Source of the DNA: Stagonosporopsis chrysanthemi
Taxonomy: Eukaryota > Ascomycota > Dothideomycetes > Pleosporales > Didymellaceae
Assembly (NCBI GenBank): GCA_022560025.1
Contig: JAFISE010000052.1
Span: forward strand, 124,001-188,000
DNA: 64,000 nucleotides
Reading direction: 5' to 3'
Part shown: piece by piece, positions 1 to 10,988 of the stretch
Layout of the letters: every line of letters starts with the position of its first letter
Position numbering within the stretch: position 1 is the stretch's first letter
Program-made: the position numbers and the translations under genes
The notes under the pieces: model-generated
The model's database searches: none
Told to the model about the DNA's origin: nothing
The model's input: the letters and a program-made list of their open reading frames with translations, nothing else

Positions 1-448
1 AGATGGTGTAGAGCCCCCTGCAGTTCCGGAAGGTTGGCCGTCGAGCTTGATGTAGATGTAGAGGCCTTCATCCTCATTACCACACTTCTCAGTTGGGTAA
101 CCGGGACAGTTGACCTGACAGTTGTCCAAATCAGTTGTGGTTGAAGGAATGTAGTTCGAGCACCAGCAATCTTTGAAACGAATGACAGCGAAAGCGAAGG
201 TACCCTGCTCGGCGCAGTGGTCGCGACATTTGCCATTGGTCTGCCAAGTCCAAAAAACTGACGCGAACCGATTAGCAAGATGTATTCCGGGGCGGAAAGG
301 TCTACTCACAAGGATCATCTGTTCCTGTGTTCTGTGACGAGCAATACGATTGCGTGAATGTAGAGACTTGTGCTGATGCCAGCACGCTGAACAAAAGCGT
401 AACGATTGCAATAATCATGTTGGGCAGAGTCGGTCTCGTAGACGCCAT
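1..448 (-). CDS. WSC-domain cell-wall sensor, N-terminal part (runs off window)
   Basis: The start codon is at 448. Exon 1 (448-310) encodes a hydrophobic signal peptide ending in an ASA-Q cleavage-like site. The intron (309-258) has a GTGAGT donor, a GCTAAT branch and a TCAG acceptor. Exon 2 (257-1) continues past the window edge. The mature N-terminus is a WSC domain with eight cysteines, including the pairs KCRDHC and DCWCSNY and the NCPGYPxxKCG signature. WSC proteins are single-pass plasma-membrane stress sensors (Wsc1/Slg1 type) that feed the cell-wall integrity pathway, though WSC domains also occur in secreted enzymes. A Ser/Thr-rich run is starting at the window edge, which favours a sensor. 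The transmembrane part is not in view. Confidence 0.85.
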
Positions 449-2673
449 CGTGGGATCTCGTAGTAAAGGATAGCCTGAAGGAGGCCGATAGAGCTGTCAA
501 AAAGCTGTCAAAAAGCTGTGGATCCTCAGGCGATTCTTTGTGGCGTGCAAATAAAGGTGAATCGTTGTTCGTGGCGAGACCCTTCACTGCAACAAAGACC
601 GAAATAGTGATTGAACGCCTCCGGTGCTGTATAGGAACGAGAGTAAGGATGTCGATGGCAGCTGTTGTATCCTTGATAACGTGCAGGTGGGGTCGAGCAA
701 CAATCGATGTTGTGTACTTTTTGGTGGTCTGGTACTGAACTATGGTGTATGCGATGCGGATGCTCGAGTAGTGCCGCGGAGTTGAACGAGACCTGTTCAC
801 TCAGATTCTGGTCAGCATGGCTGCCTTCGACTGAATTGCCTGACGAGAGAGGCCAACAGCGTGCAATTGAAGGCGGGAGGGAAACTGCGCAAGCCGCTGT
901 TGAGAAAGGAAGCTGGAGCTCCGGCGTCGATCGACCTGCAGCCAAGAAGAACTAACCTTGTAAATGAAAGTCGTGCACTGGCTTTGAACTAGGATCCGCC
1001 ACTGCCGGCCCTTCCAAGTTTCAATGAACACCCAGCCACGCCGAAAAACAAAGCGCAAGTACTTCGCGGCTTTCCGGATTAAAGGGGATTGTTTTCTCTC
1101 AAGCGCGAAAGAGACTGCAGATGGATTTCGGTGCAAGAAGCCGCGACCCCAAGGGTCATGACGTGCCAGGAAGACCTTTTCTAGGCACTATGGGCAACGG
1201 TCCCTAGGGTAGCACTGGAGCACAGCCGGCCGATGATTTGCAAACAGTTGTGCGTAGGGACGTCCTGATTTGTCGTAGTCCGTGTTGTGAAAGCTGTAGT
1301 GGGACTGGGAATCCTGAAAGCGTGAACGTCTCAAGCGAGTGGACGACCTAAGCTGGGCCTAAAGTGTAGGAGATAAGGAAGAGCGACTGTAAAGGCTGAA
1401 AGACCAGGTGAAGAGACAGCAAGGAGCAGGACCGAAGCTCGGTGATGGCAGCCCGAGTGGTTTTGTTGTCTGAGTCGTGGTGCGTGAGTGGATGCCCTAT
1501 TTTTGCGCGCTGATCACCAGGCTGCACGCGCAAATTCGATGAACTTCCTTTGACCGACAAGGATGCGGTACGGGCGGTCTTCGTGTGGGGGAATGTGGTG
1601 GTGCCGCAAGCGACCAGCGAACCTGCAGCGATAAGGAAGCAGGTGTCCGTTGCGTTGCACGTATATGTATGAGCTTGTCAAGTGCTGCACTGTATCCGAG
1701 CGAGTAGGGTACCACAAGGATAGTCATCTATTCAGGCGCGTTGCACCTGCGGAGCCTGCTGCACAACGCACAACAGAGATCGCGATTTCAACTGGCTCAC
1801 ACGCATCGTAGCGCGACGGGCGAACGACGAAGCTCAGGCGACGCGCCCTCGAGTTCAAAGCTGCACGTCAGCCAACCATCACACATACTTCTTGCAGAAC
1901 ATCCGTACGTGTGCTCATAGCTCACCTATCCCTTCGGCTCCCTTCTTGGCGCCCTCGCTCGGAGCAGCACACGAAACAGCCTCAAGAGCAAGCCTTGCCC
2001 GCCCGTTGCAACCAAACTTCACTCCCGAGACAATACGAGCAGCTCGGCTATTCCGTGGCTATCAGAAGCAGAACATGCTATCCCGCATAGAGACTCGCTT
2101 ACGTACCAACCATGACGCAACTATGGACTCACGACTCGATGTTCGAAGATTTGGTCTCCACTTTTCGATAGTAGGATCGGCAGGGGAAGGGCGCCTGCTC
2201 TTTGCGACAACGCGACGGCGAAAACAGAGTAAAGCTGGCGAGATGAAGATGCGCAGACGACGCAGAAGTGTTTTCGTGGTGAGCGTTTGAGAATGCCCGT
2301 GTTGATGATGAATCGCAGATCCGATGGATCATCAACCCATGTTGATGATCGGCTTCAGGCTGCGCAGGTAGGTGAGTGAGTGGAGCACAGCCGCGATGTG
2401 AGATGGAATGATGCTTGCATCTGGATGAGCTGCGCAAGGTTGAGATGGCTGGTCTCCATCGTTTGCAAACCCACTGTTACCCTGAATAGTTTGATGGACT
2501 GCCATACTTGTGCCGCCTGCACAGAGCCTCTTGAAGCTGATTGGTCACACTGCTGACCCATCACAGATCGGACGTTTTGCCAGATACTGTGTAAGCAGAG
2601 ATGGAAAGCGTCACGAAACATGGACCGGAAATGAACGATAGCAACTTGGTATTTTCAATTGAATGTTGCACGT
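449..2673. other. Long intergenic region without a supported gene
   Basis: About 2.2 kb lies between the WSC-gene start and the 3' end of the dienoyl-CoA reductase gene. Open frames here (for example 1892-2290 on the plus strand) show no recognisable domain, no splice continuation and low-complexity composition. A perfect 10-bp inverted repeat occurs near 2327-2350. The stretch is probably the upstream regulatory region of the WSC gene, but I see no specific element I can name. Confidence 0.5.
2327..2350. repeat. 10-bp perfect inverted repeat
   Basis: GATCATCAAC and GTTGATGATC are separated by CCAT, and a further half-copy (gttgatgatg) lies at 2301-2310. It could form a small hairpin or be a dimeric protein-binding site. 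It lies beyond the 3' end of the reductase gene. Function is unknown. Confidence 0.5.
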
Positions 2674-3724
2674 CTACAATTTCGACTTCTTACCTCCAGA
2701 AACGCCGTTCACAACCTCGCCGGACAGTAGGAAATCGGGGTATTCGAAGCCGTCCGCAAGCCCTCCAGTATGCCATTGACCGCCATCGACTACGTGTATC
2801 TGTCAGCACATAGGTCCTAGTCAAGTGTAAGGTTATCATCTTACCGACTAGCGTCTCGCCGTTCACATAATTGCCAGCATCGGAGAAGAGGTACACTGTG
2901 GCATCAGCGATCTCTTTGACGGTTCCGAAACGACCCGAAGGGACTCTCTTAGACGATTTGTCGCGATGATCCGACTTGGAAAGGCGAGCTACACCCTCTG
3001 TATCTGCGATGGGTCCAGGCGCGATGATGTTCGAAGTGATGCCCTTCGGTCCCTGCTCTATCGCTACCGATATTGCCATAGCATCAACACCAGCCTTTGC
3101 AACAGAAACGTGGCTCTGCAACGGCGTTCCAGAGTAGTGTAGAGTTGCACTGACGAAGATAATACGGCCACCAGTGCCGTTGGGTGGCGGTGTGTGTCCG
3201 TCTGTCTTGTGTTTGGCTGCAGATTCAACTAGGTAAGGCAGTGTTGCCTTTACTGTGTTGTAGGAACCAAGGACGTCGATGTCGATGACCGACTTCATTG
3301 CGTTCGGCGAGATCTGATCCATGGGCGCGAGGAAGTTCCCGGCGGCGCCAGCACTATGTTCGATGAGCGTAGTCCTCCAGCATACGCTGCTATCTGCATC
3401 TCCAACTTACATCACGAAGTCGATGCTCCCTAGCTCCTTTGCACAGCGGTCTGCAGCGGCCTGTAACAGCTCTGGCTTCCTCACATCGATCGCACCGATA
3501 CCGATGACCTTTGCGCCCTTGCGCGCTGTCGCAATGTCCTTGGCCATGTTCTCTGTCTTCTCCACATTGCGTCCGACTATACAGGCGTTGGCACCAAGGT
3601 GGACCATAGCCCGGACTTGTGCTGAGCAGATCGAACCCGCGCCACCAGTGCAGAAGATGACCTTGTTGTCGAAAAGCCCATCTCTCCAGACATTGCTCAG
3701 ATATTGATACCGTTCGAGAGGCAT
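2674..3724 (-). CDS. SPS19: Peroxisomal 2,4-dienoyl-CoA reductase (SPS19-like SDR)
   Basis: Three exons (3724-3411, 3353-2845, 2789-2674) give 312 residues. The N-terminal Rossmann motif is TGGAGSIC, the variant of the SDR glycine motif typical of Sps19-type reductases. It is followed by AGAAGNFLAP, the family's NNAAG equivalent, and by a C-terminal VDGG segment. The protein ends in SKL, a type-1 peroxisomal targeting signal revealed only after splicing the last 116-nt exon. Members use NADPH to reduce 2,4-dienoyl-CoA esters so that unsaturated fatty acids can enter beta-oxidation. The active-site region reads SATLHYSG, as in DECR proteins, which lack the usual YxxxK. Introns have GTAAGT and GTAAGA donors. 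Confidence 0.9.
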
Positions 3725-4288
3725 TGTGGACGATGGACGTGAATCCTTTGCTTTGGCGTTGCGGCTAAGATCGAGGCCCTTGATTGAGATAGTTTGTGAC
3801 TCGCAGCAGGATGTACTGGACCGTGAGCAGATTTCGTCAAGACTTTATGTAGCTTAGATGATTCTGACGAGTCAAGGGTACGGCCGAGAGCGATGGAATG
3901 GAGGATTGTTGGAGTGAAGTTGCGGAGTCGAGCCGAGGTCCAGCTGAACTAGCCTATGTACACTCATCAGACTCGACATCGTAATGACAATGGAACCTGC
4001 TATTGAAGTTCTGTATGCTAGGGGTGTTGGACTAGTGGCTAATTTTGCAGAGATATGTACGTGTGTCTCTAAGCACATAGAAGACCGAAGATCAGTTGAG
4101 AGTGGCCTGTTGCATGTGATTCTCCGCAGTCAATACAGTTGGTCCGAGGATTAACCGCCGCAGTCAATCAGCTCGAAGATAACGTCACAGAGTGCTGGGG
4201 CTTGAGTGCTGCTACCGCCGCAACACCACACTTCGCAATTGAACTTACCCTCGCTACCCCACAGACAGAGCTGCAGATCACGAGAGCG
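3725..4288. other. Divergent intergenic region
   Basis: Roughly 560 bp separates the start of the minus-strand reductase gene from the start of the plus-strand Atg33-like gene, so it should hold both promoters. I recognise no binding site here. Confidence 0.4.
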
Positions 4289-4901
4289 ATGGCAGCACCA
4301 ACAATTTCCGTCTGCAAATTTGTGGGCACTGTAAGCTTGGGTCTCCTGACGGTACGTCTATGCTCACTCGCTCCGAATGGTCATCGGTGATTTCGAGATC
4401 ACCATCGTATGGATTCATTGCGACTGTTTTCTGTATAATGAGCACGTATGCTGACATTTGATACAGGGCGTTTCAGCGACGCTGTCGACTATCACTTTGC
4501 CTTCTCTGCTTGCGCTGCCAACCGCTGTTGACGCCCGCACCACATCGACCTACGTATCATACAAGTCGCAAAACATCACCTCGTACCTTCGTCATATCAC
4601 TACGTTCTCGCTGTTCTCTGCCTACCTACTATCGCCCCGTCGATTGCGCCACCCGTATCTCTTGTACACGTCCATCTTTGCGTTTGCATCTGGGCCGGCT
4701 ATAGACTACGCTGTGTCCTTGCGCAGCGGCACCAATGAACGCCGAGCGGCGCTGGACCTCGAAGCACAAGGCGATGATGTCAATGGCGAACAAGTGAGGC
4801 AGGCAGTCGAGAGGAGGAGATTCACGGAGAGCATCAAGGCGATCTTCACAGGATTGGCCTTTGGCATGCAGATTGTGGGCATTTGGGGAGACGGCGCGTA
4901 G
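4289..4901 (+). CDS. Atg33-like small membrane protein
   Basis: Exon 1 (4289-4351) encodes 21 residues. The intron (GTACGT donor, GATACAG acceptor) ends at 4466, and exon 2 (4467-4901) finishes a 165-residue protein. The spliced product begins SVCKFVGTVSLGLLTGVS, a membrane segment interrupted by the intron. It then has two further hydrophobic segments (after SPRRLRHPYLLYTS and near the C-terminal FTGLAFGMQIVGIWGDG) separated by a charged loop. This pattern resembles the ascomycete autophagy-related protein 33 family, mitochondrial outer-membrane proteins needed for mitophagy. The assignment is from remembered family appearance and is moderate. The start at 4289 was chosen because upstream in-frame residues lie outside the conserved region. 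Confidence 0.6.
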
Positions 4902-5474
4902 ACAGGAAATGAGTAGTTAATTTTGTCCCGTGTGCGAAAGCCCGTGTTTTTGACACTTGAGGAGACCTGGGCGAAGGTACATACATACTTATGTTTGACA
5001 CGACTCACTCCTATCCCTGTATCTAGTTTATACTCCCATCTTAGCGGTTAAGCGTTGGTTCGACGAAATGAAACAATGAAACAATAAATTCTGGTGTCTT
5101 TGATAAATATTCCAATCTGCAGGGAGGCGGCTTGTTTACACACGACCACTTGCAGGTCTGCATGTCTAGTGAGGCTCTGATCTCTCACGCATTTGAGGAA
5201 GAAAATTAGTGTTCATTCGGCTTTCACACACAAACAGTTCTGATGCTGGATGAGTCCGCTTTATCAGTACCCGGTGGCCGCTTGTGGAGCACAAGACCCT
5301 CCGCACAAGTGGGTTTGAGGCTCAACTGCAGCGCCACAGCTATGTACCCTGAATCTCGACTGTTAGGGATCCTCCCTCTGCAACTTCGACACCCACAATC
5401 TAGCCCCGTACTGCCCTCTCACCAATCCGCTTTTTTCTTTCCTGAAGCACATACCGCGGCGACAAATCTCTATC
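4902..5474. other. Intergenic region
   Basis: About 570 bp between tandem plus-strand genes. The frame at 5243-5482 overlaps the ArfGAP start and has no domain. It is probably the 3' UTR of the Atg33-like gene plus the ArfGAP promoter. Confidence 0.4.
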
Positions 5475-6986
5475 ATGAGTAAAATGTGGGAGGTAGATCC
5501 GGAGACGCGGAGCAAGGTACGTTGCGGTGTATCATGTAGTGGGGCTGTCTAGGGGTGTATTGTAGAGCAAAGCAATTGAATCGCATCCCCGCAAGCGACC
5601 TGGAAGTGCAAGAGGCTAACTTACCATTGTCCAGTTACTGGAAATCCAGAAGATCAACGATAACAACAAGTGCGTCGACTGCAATGCGCCGAGTCCACAA
5701 TGGGTACGCCTTCAACAGCCCTCCAAGATCGCCCTCCTCGAGTCCCGCGCATTCGCGCATTCGGCGTGCTGTAAACTGACTTGAAGGAACCAGGCCTCTC
5801 CTAAGCTGGGAATCTTCATGTGCCTATCATGCTCCGGCGTCCACCGTGGACTGGGCGTACACATCTCGTTCATTCGCAGCATAACTATGGACGCGTTCAA
5901 AGGCGCTGAGCTGGCGCGCATGGCTGCTGGCGGCAACAAGCCTTTCCAAGAATTCTTCAATGCGCACGCGACGAACACCAAAGATAGCCGGACATTCGAG
6001 GCCTCGTCCATACAAGAACGCTACGATTCCGAGGCCGGCGATGAGTGGAAAGAAAGGCTGAGTTGTAAGGTTGAGGACAGGGAGTTTGACAAGAGCAACT
6101 TGCCCAAAAGGTTGCAAAAGAAGGAGAGCACGGCCGCTGCTGGCGCTGGTGGACCACTGAGTGGACGCGCCAGCGCGGCCGGCAGCAGAAGTCAGACACC
6201 GCTTGGTAAGACAATCAGTAATGATTCTGGATTCCAGCGATCAGGATCGCCAGCCCTAGGAACGAACGCTATGTCGGGACAGAAGTCGAAGAACGAGGCA
6301 TATTTTTCACGCATGGGAGCAGAGAACGCCAACAGGAGGGATGATATCGCGCCTAATCAAGGTGGAAAGTACAGTGGTTTTGGTAGCGAACCAGACGCCT
6401 GGAAGAATAACGACGACCCCGGAGCACCACCTGAGATCGCGGATTTCCAGAAGGATCCTGTTGCGGCTCTCACAAAGGGCTTCGGCTGGCTAGGCGCCAG
6501 TGTCAGCAAGGTGGGCAAGACTGGTTATGAGGGCTGGGTCAAGCCCGGGATGCAGAAGGCAGGTTGATTCCACACGCAATGCTGCAGGAAGTACTGACAT
6601 AGCTCCAGCTCGCCGAAGCAGACATTGCCTCTCAGGCACAGAAGACCGCGGGCCTTATGGGTCAGACCATCCAGGCTTCGGCCGCCACCGCCGGAACTGC
6701 GTTCAACCGTTTCGTCGAGGGAGAGCCTTCAGGCAACACTCGCCGTGGCGCGGAGCCAGCAAAGAAGGACTTCTGGGACGACTTTGGCGCTGCTCCCAAG
6801 GGACCCAGCAAAGACAAGCGAGACTTCTGGGATGAGTTTGCAGGCGCTGCTGAGACTCAGACAATCGCTACATCGGGGTTAGGACAGAAATCCAAGCCAT
6901 CAGGTATCGGTACAAGTGCCATGAAGAAGGGCAGTGTTTCAGGATCAACAGTAGGCAAGAAGGATGACAAGTGGGAGGACTGGTAG
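5475..6986 (+). CDS. GCS1: ArfGAP (GCS1/ArfGAP1-type)
   Basis: Four exons (5475-5516, 5635-5703, 5794-6558, 6609-6986) give a 417-residue ADP-ribosylation-factor GTPase activator. Residues 27-50 form the zinc finger CxxC-x16-CxxC (C27, C30, C47, C50), followed by GVHRGLGVH carrying the catalytic arginine. The C-terminal half is disordered and contains repeated Trp motifs (DFWDDFG, DFWDEFA, and the terminal KWEDW), typical of ArfGAP1/Gcs1 lipid-packing and coat-binding tails. It should act on Arf1 at Golgi and post-Golgi membranes. The last intron must be 6559-6608 to keep the conserved LAEADIASQAQ frame, which makes it a GC-AG intron (AAG|GCAGGT) with a TACTGAC branch. The GT five bases later would shift the frame. 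Confidence 0.9.
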
Positions 6987-7921
6987 ATGCAGAGATCCTC
7001 GACTAGGGAGTCGGCTGTTTTGTGAGTGTTGGTGTCAGCTGAGCAAGGAAGCCTCTCATGTACAATGTTGACCATCAGGTGGGTATTCTATCATATTCGC
7101 CGTGTCTATCTTGCTGTTGCAGCGTCTTCTGTTCATATGAGCTACTTCTTCTTTCCGGCATGGACGTCCCTACCTGCGCGTGCCACGTTCGACCACCGCC
7201 ATTTCTCGTTGCATCCCGCAAGAGCGGTGAGTAGCTTCCAAACTTTGTTTTCTTTGTTGTGCTTGCATGGTTACTGTTCTTCGCTCAGTACCTGCCTTCG
7301 TGGTCAGCGCCTCCCATCCCGATCGGTAGTTGCCAAACACTTGGAGACCACACAAGGAGCCGACTTCCCACACTGCCTCCGAAGTTCAGCACGCAGGAGC
7401 CCTGTTTGTTTGTTTAAGAGCACTACTTCTGTTCAACCACTCAATCCTCTCCACACCACAACACCACCACTCCAGAGCATTTGCAAGCTGCTCTCGACCA
7501 GGCAAGTCTTTCGTTCCCTCAACGCATCTGTCGTCGAGCACGTCACACAATGGAATGCTGTCTTGCAAGATCCACGGCTAATGTTTCGCAGTGTACACTA
7601 AGCAGGCACCACGCATCTCAGCTCGTCACGACTTGCAGATCGCATCGGTACATCGCCATACACACATCCACTCTCTCGTCTTTGCCCTGTCGTCTTTGAC
7701 TGCCTCTAACTGCACGCCATTTCACGTTCAGGTTTGTTCACTGACACTGCACAGAGTCTTTCAGCGCCTTCACACTTCGACAGTGAGCCGTGCAATTACC
7801 TCATTTGGTCTGATTAGGTATGTTCAGAACACGCCCATCGATCTATTCGCGCATGTCTGCAAATAATCGTACCTCGAAACTCGAACAACCTAGCTGACTC
7901 CAACTTCAGCCTAGCAACACC
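6987..7921. other. Intergenic / 5' leader region
   Basis: About 935 bp before the secreted-protein gene. It is pyrimidine- and CA-rich in its second half. Open frames such as 7026-7601 have no domain and biased composition, so I treat them as noise. The long CT/CA-rich leader suggests a strongly expressed downstream gene, which is an inference. Confidence 0.4.
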
Positions 7922-9112
7922 ATGCGTACACTCTTGTCAGTCGCCACTGTGGCTTTCGCGCTCGCCTCATCTGTGCACGGCGTCGCTCCCAAGGCAGCCA
8001 ACGCAACTGCCGATGCACAGATCCATCTATATCCCTTCGTGACGCCCGACTGCACCGGGCAGCCTTTCACGAGTCCATATGAGATGAAGCAGGGCGAGTG
8101 CGTCAACATGAACCAGGCACACAGCCTTCGGCCGAGGTTCCGTTTCGAGCACGCGGACTGGATCGAAGAGGTCAACAAGCTCCAGATGCATTGCCAGCTC
8201 GAGACATTCTCTGACTTCGGCTGCCCTGCTGGTAACAAGATCAAGGAGTATCAACAAGGTCTCAACGGCGACATGCCCAAGCAAATCGACAGCTGCTTGA
8301 CTCCGCAGCGAAACCAGGCAGGAGGCAGCTCGAACGGCTTCTTCTCTGCCAAGTTCGTCTGCAAGAAGCCTAAGGAGCCCGAGCACCTCTGCACCAAGGT
8401 TATCAAGCATACGACTTGGTCCATCGACCCAACGTACGGTGCACCACATTACGAGGAGAACACAGCGACCTACACTGGCGCACTCTCGATCTCCACCCAG
8501 AAGGACACTGCCGCCGAGAAGCGCTTCAAGCCAGGCCGCGAGACCAAGGGTGTTTGGATGCACCATCCATGGAGTCGCTCACTGCTCTGTTACCTCTGCT
8601 ACCCCAAGAAGGAACATGACTACCGCAAGGTCGAATGCCGTGCTGGCGCCGGCTTTCCCTCCAACTGCGGACCTGCGCCTGCCCTTGGGCCCAATGGTGA
8701 ACCCGCTTCCACGACCACGACCACCACAACGACGGTGACAACGATCCATAGCACCAGGACGGCAATGGAGCGTGCCAAATCCCCAGTCACCGACCACCCT
8801 AATATTTCAGACACGGACTCGGACTCGGACTCGGATCTTCCAGACCTGGACATCGGACTCCAACAGAAGAAATCTTGGCACACACCTGTCAAGTTCCAGC
8901 ACCCCTTTGTCGATGGAAAGGATGCCTGTGCCGATGCCGAGTGGGAGAAACGAGGCCAGATCGGCAGGGATTACATCAAGATCCAGAAGGTGCACATCTG
9001 CGGCGATGAGGACCGAGATGACTCGCAGTGGATCGGCTTTCCTGCGGTTGCTGTTCACACTGTCAATGCGCAGAAGGGCGCTGCCAGCAAGGTCCAACAC
9101 GATCAGCTGTAA
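7922..9112 (+). CDS. Secreted cysteine-rich protein with Thr tract and Asp-Ser repeat
   Basis: A single uninterrupted 396-residue frame. Residues 1-20 are a clear signal peptide (hydrophobic core, cleavage near VHG-V). The mature part has 13 cysteines spread along its length, including an LLCYLC pair near residue 225. It also has a run of eight threonines near residue 263, an alternating Asp-Ser tract (TDSDSDSDSD) near residue 300, and a further Cys-containing C-terminal segment. I do not recognise a catalytic family. It is probably extracellular or wall-associated; a host- or environment-interaction role is possible but unproven. The start is favoured by its CAACACCATG context and immediate signal peptide. 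Neighbours (ArfGAP, MTG1) say nothing about function. Confidence 0.75.
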   Translation: MRTLLSVATVAFALASSVHGVAPKAANATADAQIHLYPFVTPDCTGQPFTSPYEMKQGECVNMNQAHSLRPRFRFEHADWIEEVNKLQMHCQLETFSDFGCPAGNKIKEYQQGLNGDMPKQIDSCLTPQRNQAGGSSNGFFSAKFVCKKPKEPEHLCTKVIKHTTWSIDPTYGAPHYEENTATYTGALSISTQKDTAAEKRFKPGRETKGVWMHHPWSRSLLCYLCYPKKEHDYRKVECRAGAGFPSNCGPAPALGPNGEPASTTTTTTTTVTTIHSTRTAMERAKSPVTDHPNISDTDSDSDSDLPDLDIGLQQKKSWHTPVKFQHPFVDGKDACADAEWEKRGQIGRDYIKIQKVHICGDEDRDDSQWIGFPAVAVHTVNAQKGAASKVQHDQL

Positions 9113-9385
9113 GCTCGCTCTAGATGTCGGTTTGGTGAGCACTTCATGAGCTCATTGCGCTTCGAAAGTTGATTCCAAGGCCTCTTGCAGTATGAATTGT
9201 TCTTTTAGCGTTAGTGTCGGTATTTCAATCGAGTATCAATGTTGGGCCCAAGGCCAAAATAGTTGCGATCCTGTCCGTGGAGGAGGTGTGGTCACGACTC
9301 AGTCAGCGCCAAGCTGTTGTGCCGGCATGACTCGGTCCTGAAATAATGTCAACGCTCGCCTTCAGTACACCAACGTTCTTTCTCC

Positions 9386-10447
9386 ATGTCATTCATCGCC
9401 CGCAATGTCTTCCCGCCGATCCCGTCGCTTCCGCGCTCGTACTTCCTGGGCCACCACAAGGCTGGGCTCTCTAAGATGAAGCAATTACTGACGTCAATCG
9501 ATCTTGTGATTGAATGTCGCGACTATCGTGTACCGCTCACCTCACGCAACCCGCTTTTCGAAAAAGCACTCGAAGGGAAAGAACGCATAATAATCTACAC
9601 CAAGCGTGACTTAGGCGGCGGGGGACGCGACCAGAAAAACGAAGAGCTGATACGCGGATGGCATAAAGGAAGCACAGTCATGTTTGTGCGCAATGGCGAA
9701 GAAGAGAAAGAGAGCCGTAAAGCAACAGGCAGAGTACTTGAGGTACTGCGCGAGCATGCCGAGAAGAGGTGGAAGCTCGTCGGCCATCGCGTCATGGTTG
9801 TTGGCATGCCCAACGTTGGCAAGTCCACGCTGCTCAACGCATTGCGCGGGTTAGGTCTAGGCAAGGGGAAAGTCGCGCGGACGGGTGCTCAGCCTGGTGT
9901 TACGAGGAAGGTCGGCAGTGGTGTTAAAATTATACCGAGTGAAGACGATGTGAGCGCAGGGAGAGGTGAGAGGGGTGTAGGTGGAGGTGTTTACTTGCTG
10001 GACACTCCGGGTGTGTTCATCCCGTATGTGCCGGACGCCGAGGCAATGATGAAGTTAGCGCTCTGCGGAAGCGTTAAGGATACCATCATACCGCCGGTCA
10101 TGCTCGCGGACTACCTCCTTTTCCACATCAACCTCATCGACCCCAAACTGTATGCTGAGTTCGCACCGGGACCGACAAACGACATCGTCGAGTTGCTGGA
10201 ACTGATATCCAAGAAGACAGGGCGCTACGGGAAGGGAGGGAAGGTTGATCACGACGCGACGGCTTTGTGGATGATTCAAAGATGGAGAAGAGGTGAACTG
10301 GGCCGTTTTGGGTTTGACCGCATTGATGAAGAAAGCCTGATAAAGGCACGGCAAGAAGAGGAGGGAATGCAGCCAAGTATGAACCAGGCGCGGAAGATGG
10401 AGCGGGAGAGGAGGAGGGCAAGAAATATTGCCAGAGGAGAGAACTAA
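9386..10447 (+). CDS. MTG1: Mitochondrial circularly permuted GTPase MTG1
   Basis: A 353-residue intronless gene of the YlqF/MTG1 family. Motif order is permuted as expected: G4 (TKRD, about residue 72) precedes G1 (GMPNVGKST, about residue 140), a G2-type region (GAQPGVTR) and G3 (DTPG, about residue 206). The N-terminus (IARNVFPPIPSLPRSYFLGHH) is basic and suits a mitochondrial presequence. MTG1 proteins bind the large mitochondrial ribosomal subunit late in assembly. The C-terminal Arg/Glu-rich helix is a usual RNA-contact tail. A short glycine-rich insertion (near residue 195) before G3 is specific to this protein as far as I can tell. Confidence 0.9.
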   Translation: MSFIARNVFPPIPSLPRSYFLGHHKAGLSKMKQLLTSIDLVIECRDYRVPLTSRNPLFEKALEGKERIIIYTKRDLGGGGRDQKNEELIRGWHKGSTVMFVRNGEEEKESRKATGRVLEVLREHAEKRWKLVGHRVMVVGMPNVGKSTLLNALRGLGLGKGKVARTGAQPGVTRKVGSGVKIIPSEDDVSAGRGERGVGGGVYLLDTPGVFIPYVPDAEAMMKLALCGSVKDTIIPPVMLADYLLFHINLIDPKLYAEFAPGPTNDIVELLELISKKTGRYGKGGKVDHDATALWMIQRWRRGELGRFGFDRIDEESLIKARQEEEGMQPSMNQARKMERERRRARNIARGEN

Positions 10448-10988
10448 GTTGTCGTAGAGGATATCTGCCAGAGCCTCTGTGATTGTAATGTCAGAAAGCA
10501 CGAAGCTCCAATATATCCGACTGTACATTCTTCGCGTCCCTCAGTCCAGTCCTGCGCAACATCGGGCTCATATGGTAAGGATTACTAGCGCCGATTGCAG
10601 CGATGCCTTCACTTGCTGAGCTCCACAGGCGTGCTGCCTGCAATCCACGAGCAAAATATTGCAAAATCGCTCAACCTGCAAATCCTCGAGCATCAATTGC
10701 ATGCAATGTGTCGACCAATCGATGGTTGTACAGTGATCATCAACGGTCTTGCATGAAATTCAGCACGTGGGGCCCAAGTTGCAGGGGCCTCCAAGCTTTG
10801 GCAGGAACGTCATCTTGCCAGTCTCGGCGTGCAAACGCAGCTTTGGGCGTGCAGCGACTCTCCTTCACTCCACCCTTAATGGCAGGGCCGTAGTTGTTCC
10901 ATTCGATCTGTGATACCCTTCTGCTTGAAACGCCCCTTCGACCCCTCCAATCATCGCGAAACCACTGAGTTGTCAACCCAGTACCACA
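10448..10988. other. Intergenic region
   Basis: About 540 bp between two plus-strand genes. Nothing recognisable; small frames on both strands lack domains. Confidence 0.4.

Noticed and set aside
1892..2290. 132-residue plus-strand open frame in the first gap
   Set aside because: No domain, low-complexity start, basic end (KMRRRRRSV), no plausible exon partners.
7026..7601. 191-residue plus-strand open frame upstream of the secreted protein gene
   Set aside because: Composition follows the CT/CA-rich leader; no domain or splice support.
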